Assembly (NCBI RefSeq): GCF_040807025.1
Contig: NC_090945.1
Location: forward strand, 40,417,088 to 40,481,087
Direction of reading: 5' to 3'
Source of the DNA: Struthio camelus
Lineage: Eukaryota; Chordata; Aves; Struthioniformes; Struthionidae
DNA length: 64,000 nucleotides
How positions within the stretch are numbered: the first letter of the stretch is position 1; every line of letters starts with the position of its first letter. Under the pieces are notes generated by a model that saw only the letters and a list, made by a program, of their open reading frames with translations, was not told the DNA's origin and made no database searches. Below, in pieces: positions 1-14,500 of this stretch. The position numbers and the translations under genes were made by a program.

Positions 1-180
1 TTTAACCACATGCCCTAGTTTCATTTTTGGGTCATGTACTACACATCACATGCCAATTCACTACACTTGTTATTTTTAAAATCTTTGCTTGGTTCTGGGG
101 ATGGTCAAAGTCTTCAAAACGGTCAGCCAAAAACTAAGTTTTGCTTTTACAGTATTTTTAACAGAAAAAAAGAGGGAAAA

Positions 181-220
181 TATATATACACACACACACA
201 TATATGTACACATATGTACA
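181..220. repeat. TA/CA/TGTA microsatellite
   Basis: This is a compound alternating purine-pyrimidine tract: a TA run, then about six CA units, then interspersed TATG and TACA units. It lies in PDGFC intron 1. Confidence 0.8.
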
Positions 221-1290
221 TTTTTAAGATCTTGTTTTGTCATGTTCTTGGCCAAAAATAAAATATTGCTCCTAAAAACTAAAACTGCATTTCTATTTTC
301 TCAGGGTAGTTGTGCTTCAGAGTGTCTCTTGCTTCTATTTTCTTTTGTGTGTGAGCTTCAAAACTAGTCTACATCTCTCAAGCCCCATCACAGTCATGCA
401 ACCGCAATAGGGCATCTTGTCCTGATCCTACAACCAAGGCAGGGCACTCCACATAAGAGGCAAAGTAGTCGGGTCTCCAAACGACCTGCTTCACTTGCTC
501 TCTATATGTGCACCCTAATGCTCTAGGATTTTTGGTTGTACCAGCTATCCTACATTGTAAGGCCCTTCCATCAGCACGATTTCTTAATTTCCTGTCATTT
601 TTGGCATTTAGGCAGAACAGTTTTCAGAACTTCTATCCAACTGCTTATTTGACAAGGCATCTTTTTTTTAAAGTATTAACTTTACTGACAATAAAAAAAA
701 AATACAGGAACATAAAGCAGATTTTTAACACAAGCTCATAGGCCACAGAATATAAACATTATAAGTTAAGCATGTTATAAGTTAAAGTAACAGTTTAAAG
801 TGAACGTGTGGGACAGAAATTTACATCTCAGCAACTTTCTAATTTATTTTTAAGCCAGAAAAGCTGTTGCTGCTGGAAACGGAACTCTATCAACCACTGG
901 TTACATGATCCTGGGGACCGTTCAACAAGCTTTACGTAAAGAAGTAATAAGTAAAGAACATTATCATTATTGAAGGATAAACAGCAGAGACTGATGAAGC
1001 AATTGGCCAGACACCTTAGAAACATAGTCCTCATGGGAAAAATTGTGCTGCTGACTGATCTTAAAACTCTCTGCATATCCCAGAATGTTTTACAAGTTAC
1101 ATATATTTTATTGCTGTCTTGCATATGTCCTATCTGAGGGTTTCTATGCAAGATCAGCCCTAAATGTAAAAACCAGCATTATTCAGCCAGTCTCCTCATA
1201 TTGCTCAAGCAACCACTTTTACAGCCTCTCATAGGACCACCTGTGTGAGCTTAACTTTTAGTAATAAAACTAGCATTAAAAAAAATACAA

Positions 1291-1330
1291 GGCGGGGTGG
1301 GGGGGAACGCTGGGAAGCGGGGAGCGAGGG
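1291..1330 (+). repeat. G-rich tract, possible G-quadruplex
   Basis: Four G runs (1294-1297, 1299-1305, 1312-1314, 1319-1322) with loops of 1, 6 and 4 nt fit the usual quadruplex pattern on the plus strand. The intron transcript, made from the other strand, would be C-rich here. Confidence 0.5.
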
Positions 1331-4300
1331 TCAGAGAGGAGGATGAGAGAGTTCTGCATTTTATTTTTTTGGTTGTGAAAACATTGGTTCATTTGCAACC
1401 AGCTCTAGCTATTCAGTGCTTTTTCACCAGCAGAGGATAGTGTTTCAGGACTCTGACATATTATAATTCCGGCTGAGGTACAAAAGGTAGTAATAATGTC
1501 AACAATAAGCACTAAACGTAACAGTTCATTGTACTCACCTTCCTGTATATGAACAAAAAGTCATCTCACGTAGCATCAGTTTGTAAGACCTGCAGACCTT
1601 CTGAACTGTTTTTCCCTTCATCTGAACTTCTAGCATAGACATCATCTTACAGAGCACAGCACACATAAGAGATCTTTTAGATACACAGAGAATATAACCA
1701 CAGTTTACCAGTTACATTTTAAGACTCTGATCTTATAAGCTGTTAGCTAGACATTTCACTGGGATTGACTCTGCTGCCTGCAAAAGATCCCACTACTTGT
1801 GGGAAGTTGAGCGTGCATGCAAAAGATTAGAGGCTAATCTTGCCAAAATATGCATGCCCAACAGGGTCTCATTCCCGTTTTATTATAGAGGAGAAAAAAA
1901 GCTGAAGGGAATAGCACTTCACATTCAGAGGACATCATTCACCCTTCACTCATACCAATGCAATATTTCAGCACTGACAGCAAGTTTTTGATGCTTAACT
2001 AAAAGGCTTTTCAATTTTACATCTTTATTTCTCTGGTTTCACATCTCCTCAATTTAAAGTAAGAAAACTCTCTTTTTATGGTATGATACAATGGGTTTAT
2101 GAGATAGATGGCTTCCAAGAGAACTTGGCTATAAAGACCTTCAACTAGTTGCTTATATGAAAATCCAATTTTTCATATACTTGTCATGCAATTGGAGTTT
2201 TGTGATCACTGAAGATCTACATGTTTATCCATGCAACAGTTCTTAACACACTAACAGTACACTTTTCCACTGACAAAACAGCCCAAACAAGACAACAGTG
2301 ATAGCACAGACTGTGTAGGAAAACGAGGAGAAAAATAACAAAAAAACCACAAACAAAACACGCGGAAGTAGCTTAGAAATCAATGGTATTTATAACAATG
2401 CAAACTGAATGATTTACTAGCATCAACTCAAAACTGGAATTACACATTACCTTTACTAGAAGTTGCAAGTCATACACAAACAGCTTTTAAGATTTCTGAC
2501 AACTAATTTCAGCTTTAAATTGGGACAACACTATGACAGTGAACCCCAACCCTGACTACCACTGTACTGGGTATGTTTCTAAATTCACACGGATCACAAA
2601 ACCAAAATCTTGACAGTATCAAAGAGTCTCAGCTTACTTTTTTCTATTCAGGTAAGGGCAAAATGGCTTTCCTACAGAACGAAAATAGATCACCAGATAA
2701 CTCATCCACTTACAGCTTCCGGAACATCTCTTATAGGTCTGCTCTCCAGCTGGTATACACAGTAAAGTTGTGAACTCACAAATGTAGATAAACTGTAATG
2801 CAGTTTAACAAGACTTACACATTACATTACAGCACATTCAAACAACAGAAAAAACACGTAACTATATTTGTTATTTTATCTCCACTGATATGATAGATGT
2901 CTAAACAAGAGCGGGATTTTATTATTTTACATTCAAATTCATAATAGCTCTAAAAAGGTCTTGTATGCATCCTAAGCACTGAATATTTATTTTGTACTCT
3001 CATATTAGCACTCAAACAGTTATAAAATGCATTCACTGCACTTCATAGGTTTATTTCAGGTTTCTAGAAACCAAAGTTATGTTAATACGTTCTTTTTCAA
3101 ATTTAATGAAGCCTTGAGACAAAGACTGAGACATTCCTATTTACACAGTCTTTGAATGTGTATAGCAAAAAAGTTTAAGTGTTCAGTAGTATTCACATTT
3201 ATTAGAAAACTTTACCTGTGTAAGAAATAAGTTTAGTTTTTGTTCTTAATAAGCTATAAAATGGACTTCTTCAGGAGATCTCCCAGTCTGTTAAAAACAG
3301 AAGAGCCGACCTGCCTACCTAATTCTGACTAGCGTACAGCTATTGTATTAAGGCTGTATTTATTAGGTGGATTAATGATCAAAAATGCAGGCCATCAGCA
3401 GCAGTACTTATTATCTATCTATCGATGCTGAAATGTGGATTATAAGAGTCTAGAAATTTACATACAATAAAACATTACTATATAAATATATTTTCACAAG
3501 CTCCTGGATAACAAAGTTCTATAAACTAAACTCTTGAAGTTACGCCCCACAGTTCTGTGCTGCTTTTTTTCCCCCAATATGGACTGTTCTTTCAACAGAT
3601 ATGTAAGCATTTGCTTACATATTACATCACAATATAAATGAAATGTATGGATTCTCATTTTGCCAAAAATAACAATAGAAAAGGAAGAAATATTGACTAA
3701 TTTTTTTAAAAAGAACCACCATATGAAATCAGGATTTCCCAGGTAAAAATATAATTAGAGGAAGGTAAAACAAAAACAACATACAATTGGGTGCTACCAT
3801 ATCTAAATATTGGGTTCACGGTTTGCAAGGGAATCCAGAAACCTGTCTTAGGCTCGTGAAAAGAAAAATGGGATTTAAACAAAATACACCATCAGTTTAA
3901 GTCAGTTTGCTTACCAAGGAAACAGCAAACTCAAAAAAACAAAACACTCAAAAAGATGAAAATGCTTGAAATCCTTCTTCTTTCAAAGGCCTCAGTGCCC
4001 TGCTCAAAGCTGATCCACTCAGATGCTATCGGTCAGAATCTACTTCTGAAGGTCTCAAGGCACTCGCTTCTTTTCAAAACAAATGAGGAAGGGAAAGGAA
4101 CAGGCAATTCTGCCACTCCACTTCTTAAGCACGAGCCTCGCAATTAACAAGCACCTGGACTATTTAAGCCTTGGTTTAATTCCATTCTCTGTCACATAAG
4201 GCGGGGGGGTTCAAACTCATCAGATGACATTTTCCTGGAGAGATTCTTAAACATCATACCACAGCTTTTCTCCAGGAACGTTAAACATGAGGATTTACAT

Positions 4301-4632
4301 CCCTCAGAAAGAGGGGAGAACTTGTGCCTCTCCTATCATGAGCTAAGCTTGAGACACAAGAGGCAGAATGCTTTGCTGGAAGGAAGATGAACTGTCACCA
4401 TGTTTTGTGGAGAACATCCTTATGTAAATGTGCATAAAGTACAGCCTAATTACCAATTAAAGCCTGCTGGGAAGTTAGGCAAACACACACCTCTATTTGG
4501 AGAAGGCTCATGTGAGAACAAAGCATCAACTCAGCTTGTCGGAAGAGAAGAGTATTTCTAGGCACACACAAGAGCACACCTTTAGGTAGACAGCAAGTAT
4601 TAATAATGACAGCCTATTACCTCCCCTCTGTA

Positions 4633-4645
4633 CCCCCCCCCCCCC
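4633..4645. repeat. Poly-C run (13 C)
   Basis: Uninterrupted homopolymer C in AT-rich intron sequence; its length may vary or be mis-sequenced. Confidence 0.8.
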
Positions 4646-5128
4646 AAAAGCCCAGTCACTGCCTGCTGGGATTGGAAGAGAGGCCGACTCCGAACAGCCA
4701 AAGCTGCACAGAGCCGTGCAGGTAACGGATGCAGCAGCTTCCTAGCTCTGTCCTGCAGAAGGACCTAGTTCTTCAGCAAACATGGATTCCTTTGCGTTGT
4801 GGGTAAAATGGCAAATATTTCCTGTTATTAAGAAAGGTGTTTGGATTACCTTCTCCTGACTTAAATGCAAGTTCTGATAACTACCCACAATGATAATAAA
4901 AAGACTTAAGAATATGCCAAAGCTATAATACAAAGCAGATCATACTGCTATTGAAGAAAAGAAGAGAATTGCATAAATGGTCAACAAAATATTATTAAAT
5001 TTTTCGGGTGATGCAATTTCAGGGCTCTGGCAGCTAAGAATTATTCATCTCCTAATTTCAGGTTAAAAAAGCAACAACAACAACACTATAAAAACTAATG
5101 ACCTAATGCTCTAAAGGGGAGGGGACCC

Positions 5129-5140
5129 GGGGGGGGGGGG
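5129..5140. repeat. Poly-G run (12 G)
   Basis: Homopolymer G preceded by two shorter G runs at 5117-5124, forming a G-rich patch in the intron. Confidence 0.8.
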
Positions 5141-8100
5141 AATCAAGACAGATCTTTAACTCCTTGGTGTCACGACAGTCAGGACTCTCAGCTACAAACA
5201 TTGCCCATTAGATTACATTGGAAACAGCCACGGGAATTTGTAATGAGGCTTTGAATTACAGAAGAGTTTTTCTTTGGAGCTTTTCATTGATAAATCTACA
5301 ACTGCAGAGTTTTGTTCCTTTATTTTCTATAAACCATTTTTTTCAAGCTTGAGTGGTAATAAGGAAAGCCATCTGCTTCAATACCATTCAACACAACAGA
5401 TGGTCTTTAAGTAACCAAATCCACTTGTGCATGGTTCTGAGCAACTACCGATGTTACAGGCAGACAGATCACAAACTAGCACAGGTAAGATGCAAGGATA
5501 ACAGGGCTCCTCAGCTTAATAAGCAAACTGATATTTTGCACGGGCAGTCAGGTACAAATTGCTAGTTTGTGGCCTCAATTTCTGATATATTTGACTTTGC
5601 TAGATGCTCCCTGCTCAATGGTAAAATGCAGGTATCTCCGTTTTGAAAGGTCCTGACGTGATACACACCTTAACATTTTAGACATCACTGCTCACTAAAA
5701 CAGAAGAAATAAGACCCTGATCTAGAAAAGCACCTAAGCAGCGGCTTAACTTTGAACACAGGGTCTCTCTGAAGAGCTTCCTGGTCAGGAACAAACTGCT
5801 CCTTATGGCTATCGCAACAAAATCACCTCCTAAGTCATGGAGGCGAGTCTTATCTAAAACTACCATTAATTAGCTTCACGATACTGTGTATGGTTAACTG
5901 GGGAGCGAGTTTAATGGAAAGCAGAGATCAGTAACTTTGGTAAGTCGCCTTGTCCATTCTCCTGCCCTAAGTGATGACATTATTTACCCACCTCTACTAC
6001 AAAATCATGTAGAAAATAATAACTCATGAAATGAGCTACCAATCATAACAGGTTAAGGAATGAAAAAGCAATTCAAAAAGGAATTAATTTGGGAGGGGGA
6101 AGGGGAAGAGAAAAGAAAATAGGAAAATGTTGTCCTTGCTTGTAGAGTGAGACTTCACAGAAAATACGTTTTATTCTAACACCAATAAAAAGACGTCTCT
6201 AATTCAAAAGTTTACAAAACGGTTATTTTTAAGTTCAGATAATTTCACATCGCATACTTTATAAATAAAGGAATAACTGAACACACTAAGTGACAACAAT
6301 AATTGAGCTCTAGGAATACACTAAATCCCCTTGAGGCCTGATTTTCTGTATTTTAAATCTGCCCACTTATTTCCACTTAAGTAATAGCTTTGACTCTTCC
6401 CTCTGGCTGAAAAACGTTCAAGATTACGTCAGTAATTAACTAGTGCCACTGGGATTTCCAGGCCTACACAAAGTAATGAAGAACTAAATTGACTTAAGTG
6501 CCCTAGAAAATCTACTATGTCAGTAATTCTCACTTCTTGGCAAAAAGAAATACTTTTTTGGCTCATCTTAAGGCAAGAGATCATCACATAACTGTTTTCC
6601 CACAAATAAAACGTCCCCAATTTTCTCAAGTAAATCAGGCAAGCAAGCAAGTTACCAGCTCTTTCATAAACAAGACATGGCAAATTACAGGTGAACGTTC
6701 CCCTGAAAGGAAAACATCAATAGTAGAGATTCAGGAAATTCTATCTCCTTGGATGTCATATCATTTCTCCCCCATCTCCTTTTTTTTTTTTTTTAAACTA
6801 AAACCCCCAGAGAGCTGTAACCCAAAGTCATCCATTTTACAGCCAACGCTTTATTCCTTATTAAGAACAAAGACTGAAGTACCACAAAACTTAGAGTAGA
6901 AGGAGCTTTACGCTTGCAAGAAGTAATAAATACAGATACTACTTAACACTTGAGAGGTTTCAGGTGGGTTATTTTGTTTTGTTTGGTTTTTTTACACTAC
7001 ATATGTTCAAAGACTACGTTAGACATTGGTTAATGCAAGAACACTGACTTGGAGAAAAAGCTCACTATATTATTAAAATGTGTACAAAGTAACTTCAGGA
7101 ATTTAACTCCTGCCTAAGTTCCTGTTCATATTTACTGATGCAGAGAACATGCAATTTTAAGTATAAGTACAAATCCTTTATAGACTTCTCCACTGACTGC
7201 AAATCTAGACTTCTGTTATCTAAATTAAAGAATGCACCAAAGCTTTGCAAAAAATCATATGACCAAAGGCAGTCTAAGAAAAATGGAACTAGCTATCAGA
7301 TGCAGTTAACATTTTTGAATAGAATAAACAAAGCTTCCCAAATACTTTAAGCTCATCTTTAATCACAGGTGTCTAACTGAATATAAGAAGAGTGCACAAA
7401 AGCACTATAATTCAAAATACATTCTCGTTACTTACAGTGACACATACAGTGTATTAACATCACAGCAAGCTGAACAGTATATTCTGATCTAATTACAAAG
7501 GTTAGAAATTGCAAAAAACACTTCAATGGCAAGTCTTACATATCTTTCAGCAGAAAGCATTATTCAGAAATTAAGTCAAAATTTTGAAGACTATTTCTTT
7601 TAGCAATCAGCAAGTGATTATTCTTCTTCCTGTAGGGTTCCTCCCCCCGCAAACTGCTTTTTTTAATGAAGTATTAAATATTTTCTGCTTTCTCTGAAGA
7701 CTGCAAGCAACCGCTTTCAAGTCAACCTATTTAAAACCTCTTAGTACAACAGCCAGTCAGCCAACAGCCAGAGCACAGCATTGCCTGTAACATGGCATAA
7801 GTATTGAAAGCTTTTTTTTTTTTTTTAAATAGTTAACAAAGCTATAGCTCTTATCATATATTTCAACTGCTTCACATGATCCACTCTAGATTAGATCACT
7901 AGTGGTCTTCAAAGTACTGATGATCAGAAATAACGGGTGGAGAATGGCACACCACATGGATACGTATTTTGTATTGTACACTACAGCTTCTCTAAGACAA
8001 TTCACTCTTCATGCATAAGAAAAATAGTAGCTGTATTATGTCCTCTACAATTAAACCACTTCATACATGAGCTATCGTATACGCACCTTCCTGTATTACT

Positions 8101-10595
8101 CTAGTAGCAGTTTCTATAGCAGTGCCATTTAAGTATTCTGCATCCAACTAAGGGTTTCAAAAGTATCAGTAGAATTAAGTTAGAAATTTCTTTTATAAGT
8201 GAAAGAATAGACCTGATAGTAGTTGTTATTCTTTGAAACGTTTTTGTATGTCACCTATATTTTTAAAAAACAAAATCAATTATCCTAAGAATGTTGTTGC
8301 TAGTGTGTTGATCCATTATGATTAACTGACACTGAATAGCCAAAAAGAGTTGAATTCCCCAATAAGCAGCTATCATTTGAATTTCTCCTGATAAACAGAC
8401 ATTTTGTAAAGAATAAACAAGGCAATGCAAGCTTGATCTAATTGCTATTTTTAGAAGTAAAGTTGAATGAGGCTATTCAACTTGGCAGAAGGAGAGAGTT
8501 AAAAACCTGTTTAATGTATATGTTCACTATAAAAACCTTTTTTGCCTTTAATCCATAGAAGATTTTTATTTAAACTCAATTCACAAAGCATTATCTGTAA
8601 GTTTCCAAACTGCACACTTTAGAAAGTGTAGTTCTCTGGTTAGCTCACAGACAGAGGGAAACACCCCTTCCTAACCATAAAAGGTCTGAGAGCATGTTCT
8701 CAAGCGGAAAATGTGTGGGATCTTATTTACAAATGTATAAATACATGCCATTCCTTTGCGCTCATAGGCAGAGCTGAACATGAGCCAGAAAAGGAAGTAC
8801 CAGCAACTTAATCTAAGTAAGATCTGAGATTTCTACTATGTTTCACTTAGCGTGGTATCATTTTGGCCTATGTTCTCATATAAATCCAATTATTTCAGTG
8901 AGTAAAGCCAAATAATATTCTCCAAATAAAGAAAAATATAATAATCTTGAAGATTATTTCTAATAAAACCTCTCAAACACAGAAATGCTTATTTCCCAGT
9001 GTAAATTTAAAACTGAGCTTTAAACGCTACAACATAATGGTGCCATATCCTTAGCAGTAAGCCAGGAACTGCAGAATTCTGTGGCACTGCAGAATACCAC
9101 CACGAAGCAAGTAGCTGCTACTACCTAGCACTTAGCTTGTCACATCTACCTGAGGCGGTTAACATCTACTTATTAAATAATCCCTTTTGTTTATTGGGTG
9201 TATAATAACCAGAACTTCAAAGCACAGAAGCCAGAGGTGCACAAGTTCTCTCTTTAATAGTTTTCTAAGAACAAATACTTGTATTTTGGTTGCAGTCAAA
9301 AAACACACTCCCAAAAGCAGAATGACGTACAAATACTGACGCAGGAGAAACCAGAAAGATATATGCTGGTGAAGTATCTAGTACTCTGAAGGTTCTTTCT
9401 GGTTTTCCTCATTTAAAAATAACCAAAAAAAACTAGAATACGTTCTGGTTTAAAAGAAAAAACACAAGGTTGAGAAAACATATGACACTACTGTCAAACT
9501 CACTAGTAAATGTTCTTACAGATAAAAATACAGGTATGGGAGGAAAGGGGAGGGAAAAGGGTGGGACAAAAGTTGCTTCGTTGTAAAACGTAAATATTGT
9601 TGACTGCATTGAAGAACCCCTACCTACTTCTACTCTGCAGGGTTGAAGTAATCCACAAGGATAATTTATTGCCGTTACAACATTAAGACAAACCTCTCTA
9701 GACACCATGGAAAACAAAAGCTCTTATAACTTCATGTACACGTCCTTCGCTCTCATTAGCAGCAAACAAATCGCAACTTCCATGCTGCTTCCAAGCTTCC
9801 TTTTGAAAGCTACATTTTGCTGAGGGCAGTACTGAAAAGGGCTGTTGTATAAACAGTAGATAGACCTGTTCCTTTGTGAGCCATAAGGTACAAGATAGTC
9901 TCTACTGCTCTTTTCTGCCTATTGGAGGAGTAGATTCTGGTCCTAAAGATTCACAAACCAGAAACAAGTCAAAAGGAAGAAAAAACAAGGCCAAAATAAA
10001 CAAAACGCTACTTGACACCACAACTTAATGCTCTAGAAAGAGCACTGAAGTTTTATTCTCATTTTTACAGCCACCATCCACATGACAACATCTTTTAACC
10101 AGTGTTAACAATGAAATACTCTACATGAAGCATGGAAACAGCTTGCTCCAGTGAAATTTATGGCTTCCTATCACTGCGGTTCCCATCACTCTCAGATCTA
10201 AGCACAATGCTCAAAACGGTTTCTCAGCATCTCTCCCACATAAAAAGCTTTGTCTGTCCTACTGTGAACAGGATTATATCGCTAAGAGAAAAAACTACAT
10301 ATAAGAATATGCAGCAAAAGAACAGAGAACCAAAGAGAAAATACTATCACTGCATAAATCCACACATATCTGTATCTTGAATACCGTTGCCAACATTTTT
10401 TTTTTGATACTTGGAAAAACAGAAAATACTTGCTCTCTCTCTCTGTTTTGTGGGTGCGCAATAGAACAGTAAGGCAGATCCAAAGCCTAGAGAAGCTTCA
10501 AAGTGCGACTCTGCAGAGTAGGACTTTTAAATCTGAATGAAAAGAGAACAATAGCATTCCAAGTCCAAAAACTAAGTGAATAAGCGAAAGAATTT

Positions 10596-10629
10596 GGTGA
10601 TATTGAATAAAAGGTGATATTGAATAAAA
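10596..10629. repeat. Perfect tandem duplication of a 17-bp unit
   Basis: The unit GGTGATATTGAATAAAA occurs at 10596-10612 and again, identical and directly abutting, at 10613-10629. Two perfect copies suggest a recent slippage or duplication event in intron 1. Confidence 0.9.
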
Positions 10630-11559
10630 TGATCTAACAGAACATTTAAAACAAATAGAAGGAGGAGTATCTTTATCCGGTATGTAGTTAAACTATAGAA
10701 TTCCTTACCAAAGGAAAATGCAGATATCAGAAGTTTACAAGGTTCCAAAAGCTATTGGGCTACCAAGCCCCACAATTCAACGATCTCCAAAAGTCCTGAC
10801 TATTAAGTTGCTAGAAGACAGAAGACTAGCTCAGGCAAGCATCACTGTGTTTCCTCATGGGTACAGCACACTGAGCTACCAGACCTTTCATTTGGCCCGA
10901 TATGACTTATTACTTTCGAGATATTTCTCTGGGAGTTGCCTTGGCACACAGATTACATTGCTGGTGCTTTCTTTTAATCTACAGTATTGTATATCACAGC
11001 ATTATACTTAACCTTATCTCTCTCTTTTGGCCTCATTACCATTGATTATATTCAAAATGCACATAGTATTCTATACCTTTAATTATTTTTCTTTGCCTAC
11101 CTTTAATAAAATTGTTTCATCTCAAATACAAAGCAGTTCGAGTACAATCAAAAATAGTTTTCTTGAATTCTCCTTAGTCTAGTATTTAATGAGCTAATTA
11201 ACCCTCAATCCCACATCTTAAAAGACTTCCAGTTTTAGAACCCAATTTGGTAATTCTTAACTTTGAAATTTTCCTAGTAAATAGGAGTCCGAGTAAGCTT
11301 TTGAACTGCTTTGCTCCTAACAGTCTCGTTTCCCTTGTCCTTCTTAAATATTTTAGCTCTGCTTTCAAATCCCAGTGCCACAACTGTTACAGCCTCCTAT
11401 TTTATGGTTTCCACAACAGGTCAATAATAAAACCAAATAAAAAGGACACTTAATCACAATTTTCTTTTGACGATCCCAATCCATACTAGAATCTATCCAA
11501 TGTGATGTAAAGCTGGGCAAGAGAACAGCATTCTTGTATCCATTCTTACAGACTAAGTT

Positions 11560-11579
11560 GGGGGGGCGGGGGGGGGAGG
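11560..11579 (+). repeat. G-rich tract
   Basis: Seven G, one C, nine G, then AGGAG in an otherwise AT-rich intron; quadruplex-prone on the plus strand. Confidence 0.7.
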
Positions 11580-14500
11580 AGAGGAAAAGCAACTCAAAGC
11601 AATTAAATAGAACCTGCTCTCAACTGGTGTCCTGAGAAAGGTATTAGCATACAGCAAGAAAATTAAGTGCTTAAGAATTAATTCATGGGGACCAAGGGCA
11701 ACTCTCTCATCTGAATTTGGCCAAAGCAGTCTAACAAGCAACTGTTACCTTTGCAGCAAGTGGTAGGTGAACTCAGTCACCATCTAAAGCCTCCAGCCCA
11801 AAGGGGAGATGACATAGGAGCACCATCATGTCACATTCAGCACCCATACAGATCGCAGACTACCATACCTTCTCCAAACCCACTGTCTCTAACACTTTGT
11901 AGTTCTTTGGAAGACGGCATTCAAGCAGTAGCTAAATTACATTTTGAGTAAGTTACATGAAAGCAACAGGATAAATAGTTAGACCTTGTACTTTCAGTAA
12001 CTCATGCTTTATATTATTACCTGAATGAGATCATGATATCAAGAAACATAATTAATGCTAGCCTATCAGAGTAACATTTTAACTGAAGTCCCTGGCATTG
12101 TTTTTGCATTAAGAAAGTAATAAAAATGTATTCCAACTTGATGATCCCAGAAGATTTTTGCATGGATTTCAGAAAGTTAACACTGTCTAAAGCCTAATGT
12201 ATAGCAACAGCCTGAAGTGTTATAAACCAGTTGTTGGAGGGGGCATTATCATCATTTGGTAACATTCCGCAGTTACATTAAGATGTTAAAATTTTCAAGA
12301 GAGGTCTTTAAGTAATTCATGCATATATGAGAAGGTTACAGAAAGAAAATAGAACTTTACTTAGACAAAAAAAGTAACAACCTAGAAATTTTTTTTCATT
12401 ACAAGACAGACAGTGAGGTATCTGAAGCTATTAAGACAGCTACTCTTCTAGATAAAATCTCTTTGAACATGATTTTGCTTACTCAAATCTGCATTCGCAA
12501 ATAGACATTTGAAGGAGTGGGAGAAAATGTACCAGGAAAGATGAACCTTGCATCTCTTTTAGAAAAGATGGAGAAAGTTCAGGAAAGGGAAGAAGGGGAG
12601 AAAGCTCAGTGGCATCTAAGTACATTATGCATTTTCAAATGCAAAGGTCCCCATATATTCTCACTTACATTTGTAGCAGAGCAACTTCATCGCATAGCAA
12701 CCTCGCCATCTGAATATGTTAAAGTTACTTTAACGTTTAAAGCCTTCTCACTGTTGATCACTGGCAACTGCATAAAACCCTTTTCTCCTTCACAAGCCCC
12801 TTCATCAGAGCACAGTTTTTAAAATCAGAACATCAAAGCTAATATTATATTTGCTTATGTCTAAAACATGAGCAGTCCCTTCAAGGTAGTCTCACAGAAT
12901 CCAAGCTTTAAGGTCTTTTATCATATCCTCCAGATAATGATAATATAAGCATGATGATGTCTTTAGAAGATCATTTAAAAAAAAATAGAGCCGAAAGAGA
13001 GCTAGAAGATGGACTGCAAGAAAGCTGCCATTTAGCTGTTGCTGAATCATATGCAGGAGACTTCAAGCACAATTCTGGAAGGGAAGGAAATTCCAAAATA
13101 GCAAGAATTTTAAGACAAGGGAACCCATCTTAAAAGCAAAACACCAACCTAAATGTCAGAGAATGAAAGCCTACTCCTAAGAGCTACATCTTGTTTGTTT
13201 ACATATGTTCTTAACTGTTGCATAATATCCCTTCTACTTGGCTTCTGTAATTTCTGTTTTGAGTGTTTACTGGCCTGTGAAAGACAGTAACACAGTGGCA
13301 CCTCTTTGTGCACTGCAGAGAAAGTATCTAAGTGAAAATCATCTATAATATTTTTCCATGGAAAAGATCTGGAAACAATTTATTTGCTGAACATGACATA
13401 CATTTGATTTGACATCTCTGCACATCTCACGTACAACATGACTTGGAGGGGGCGGGAAGAGGTTTCAAGACAGCGTTGTAGTTTTCATCTGATTATTGCA
13501 ATTTTTTTTTAAAAAAAAAATTTCCTAAGGAGCTTCCCTATTGTTTGCTACAAATGACAGCAATAACATAAGAGCTCAGTCCTTTCAGCAGTTGATCATA
13601 TTACATTTATGATACACTCTTTACAAGCAAATGATCTTGAAGAGAAGGACCATTTTGTTGGTGGTTCAGTTTTCAGGAGCCCAAATGCAGACTACCCCAG
13701 CTGCTTGTAAGACTTCTCCCTAGCCCTTAACCGTGACAGACAGCAGATGCTAGCTGAGCAGAGAAAGTCACATATTGACCATTTTGACTTTAGTTCTGCA
13801 TAAGATGATTTCAGGAGCTCTGAAACTGCCAAGGTCACAGTCACAAAAGTTACCACAGCTCCTCTTCCTCCTTGCTATCCCATCGCAACATGCATACACA
13901 TCTGACCAAAATCTTTTTTGGCAGGTGTAAGCTGCTGACCTTTCTATTCAAAACAACACTAACCACTGTCTGAATCACACCCTTTTCCCTTAGGGCTCAG
14001 TTTATTAAAAAAATAACAACAACAACAGGAAAAAAAAAAAAAACATGTCCACCCACAGAATTCATTATGACCAAAGGCACTGTTTTTCCAAGACCTTAAA
14101 ACGATTCCCCCTGCATTTCTTCCCCTACTTCACTTTCCTTCTCCCATCACTTTACCACAGGAATGCACTTGTTTTCCACTACTCCCTCTTTGGCCAAACC
14201 ACCCACTGACTTTTACAGTCACTTAGTTCACTGCAGCTAGGAGACAGCTTTCAATCAGAAATGAAGTCAGGCTCAAAACGGTCCTTCTTTACAGAGATCA
14301 TAATTAAAAACAAAAAGGAGAACTCTGTTAGATGTTGCTTTCAAAAAAGCAACTGTTAAAATATAATAGAGGGAGCTTAAAAAGTCAACCGGCTGTTTAC
14401 ATATCTAGAAACTCTGATGTACAGTGCCGATCAGGATAGCAATGACACTCGATGCTCACTGACAAAACTACTATTGTTACTTTTTAAGGTACTTAGCTTG

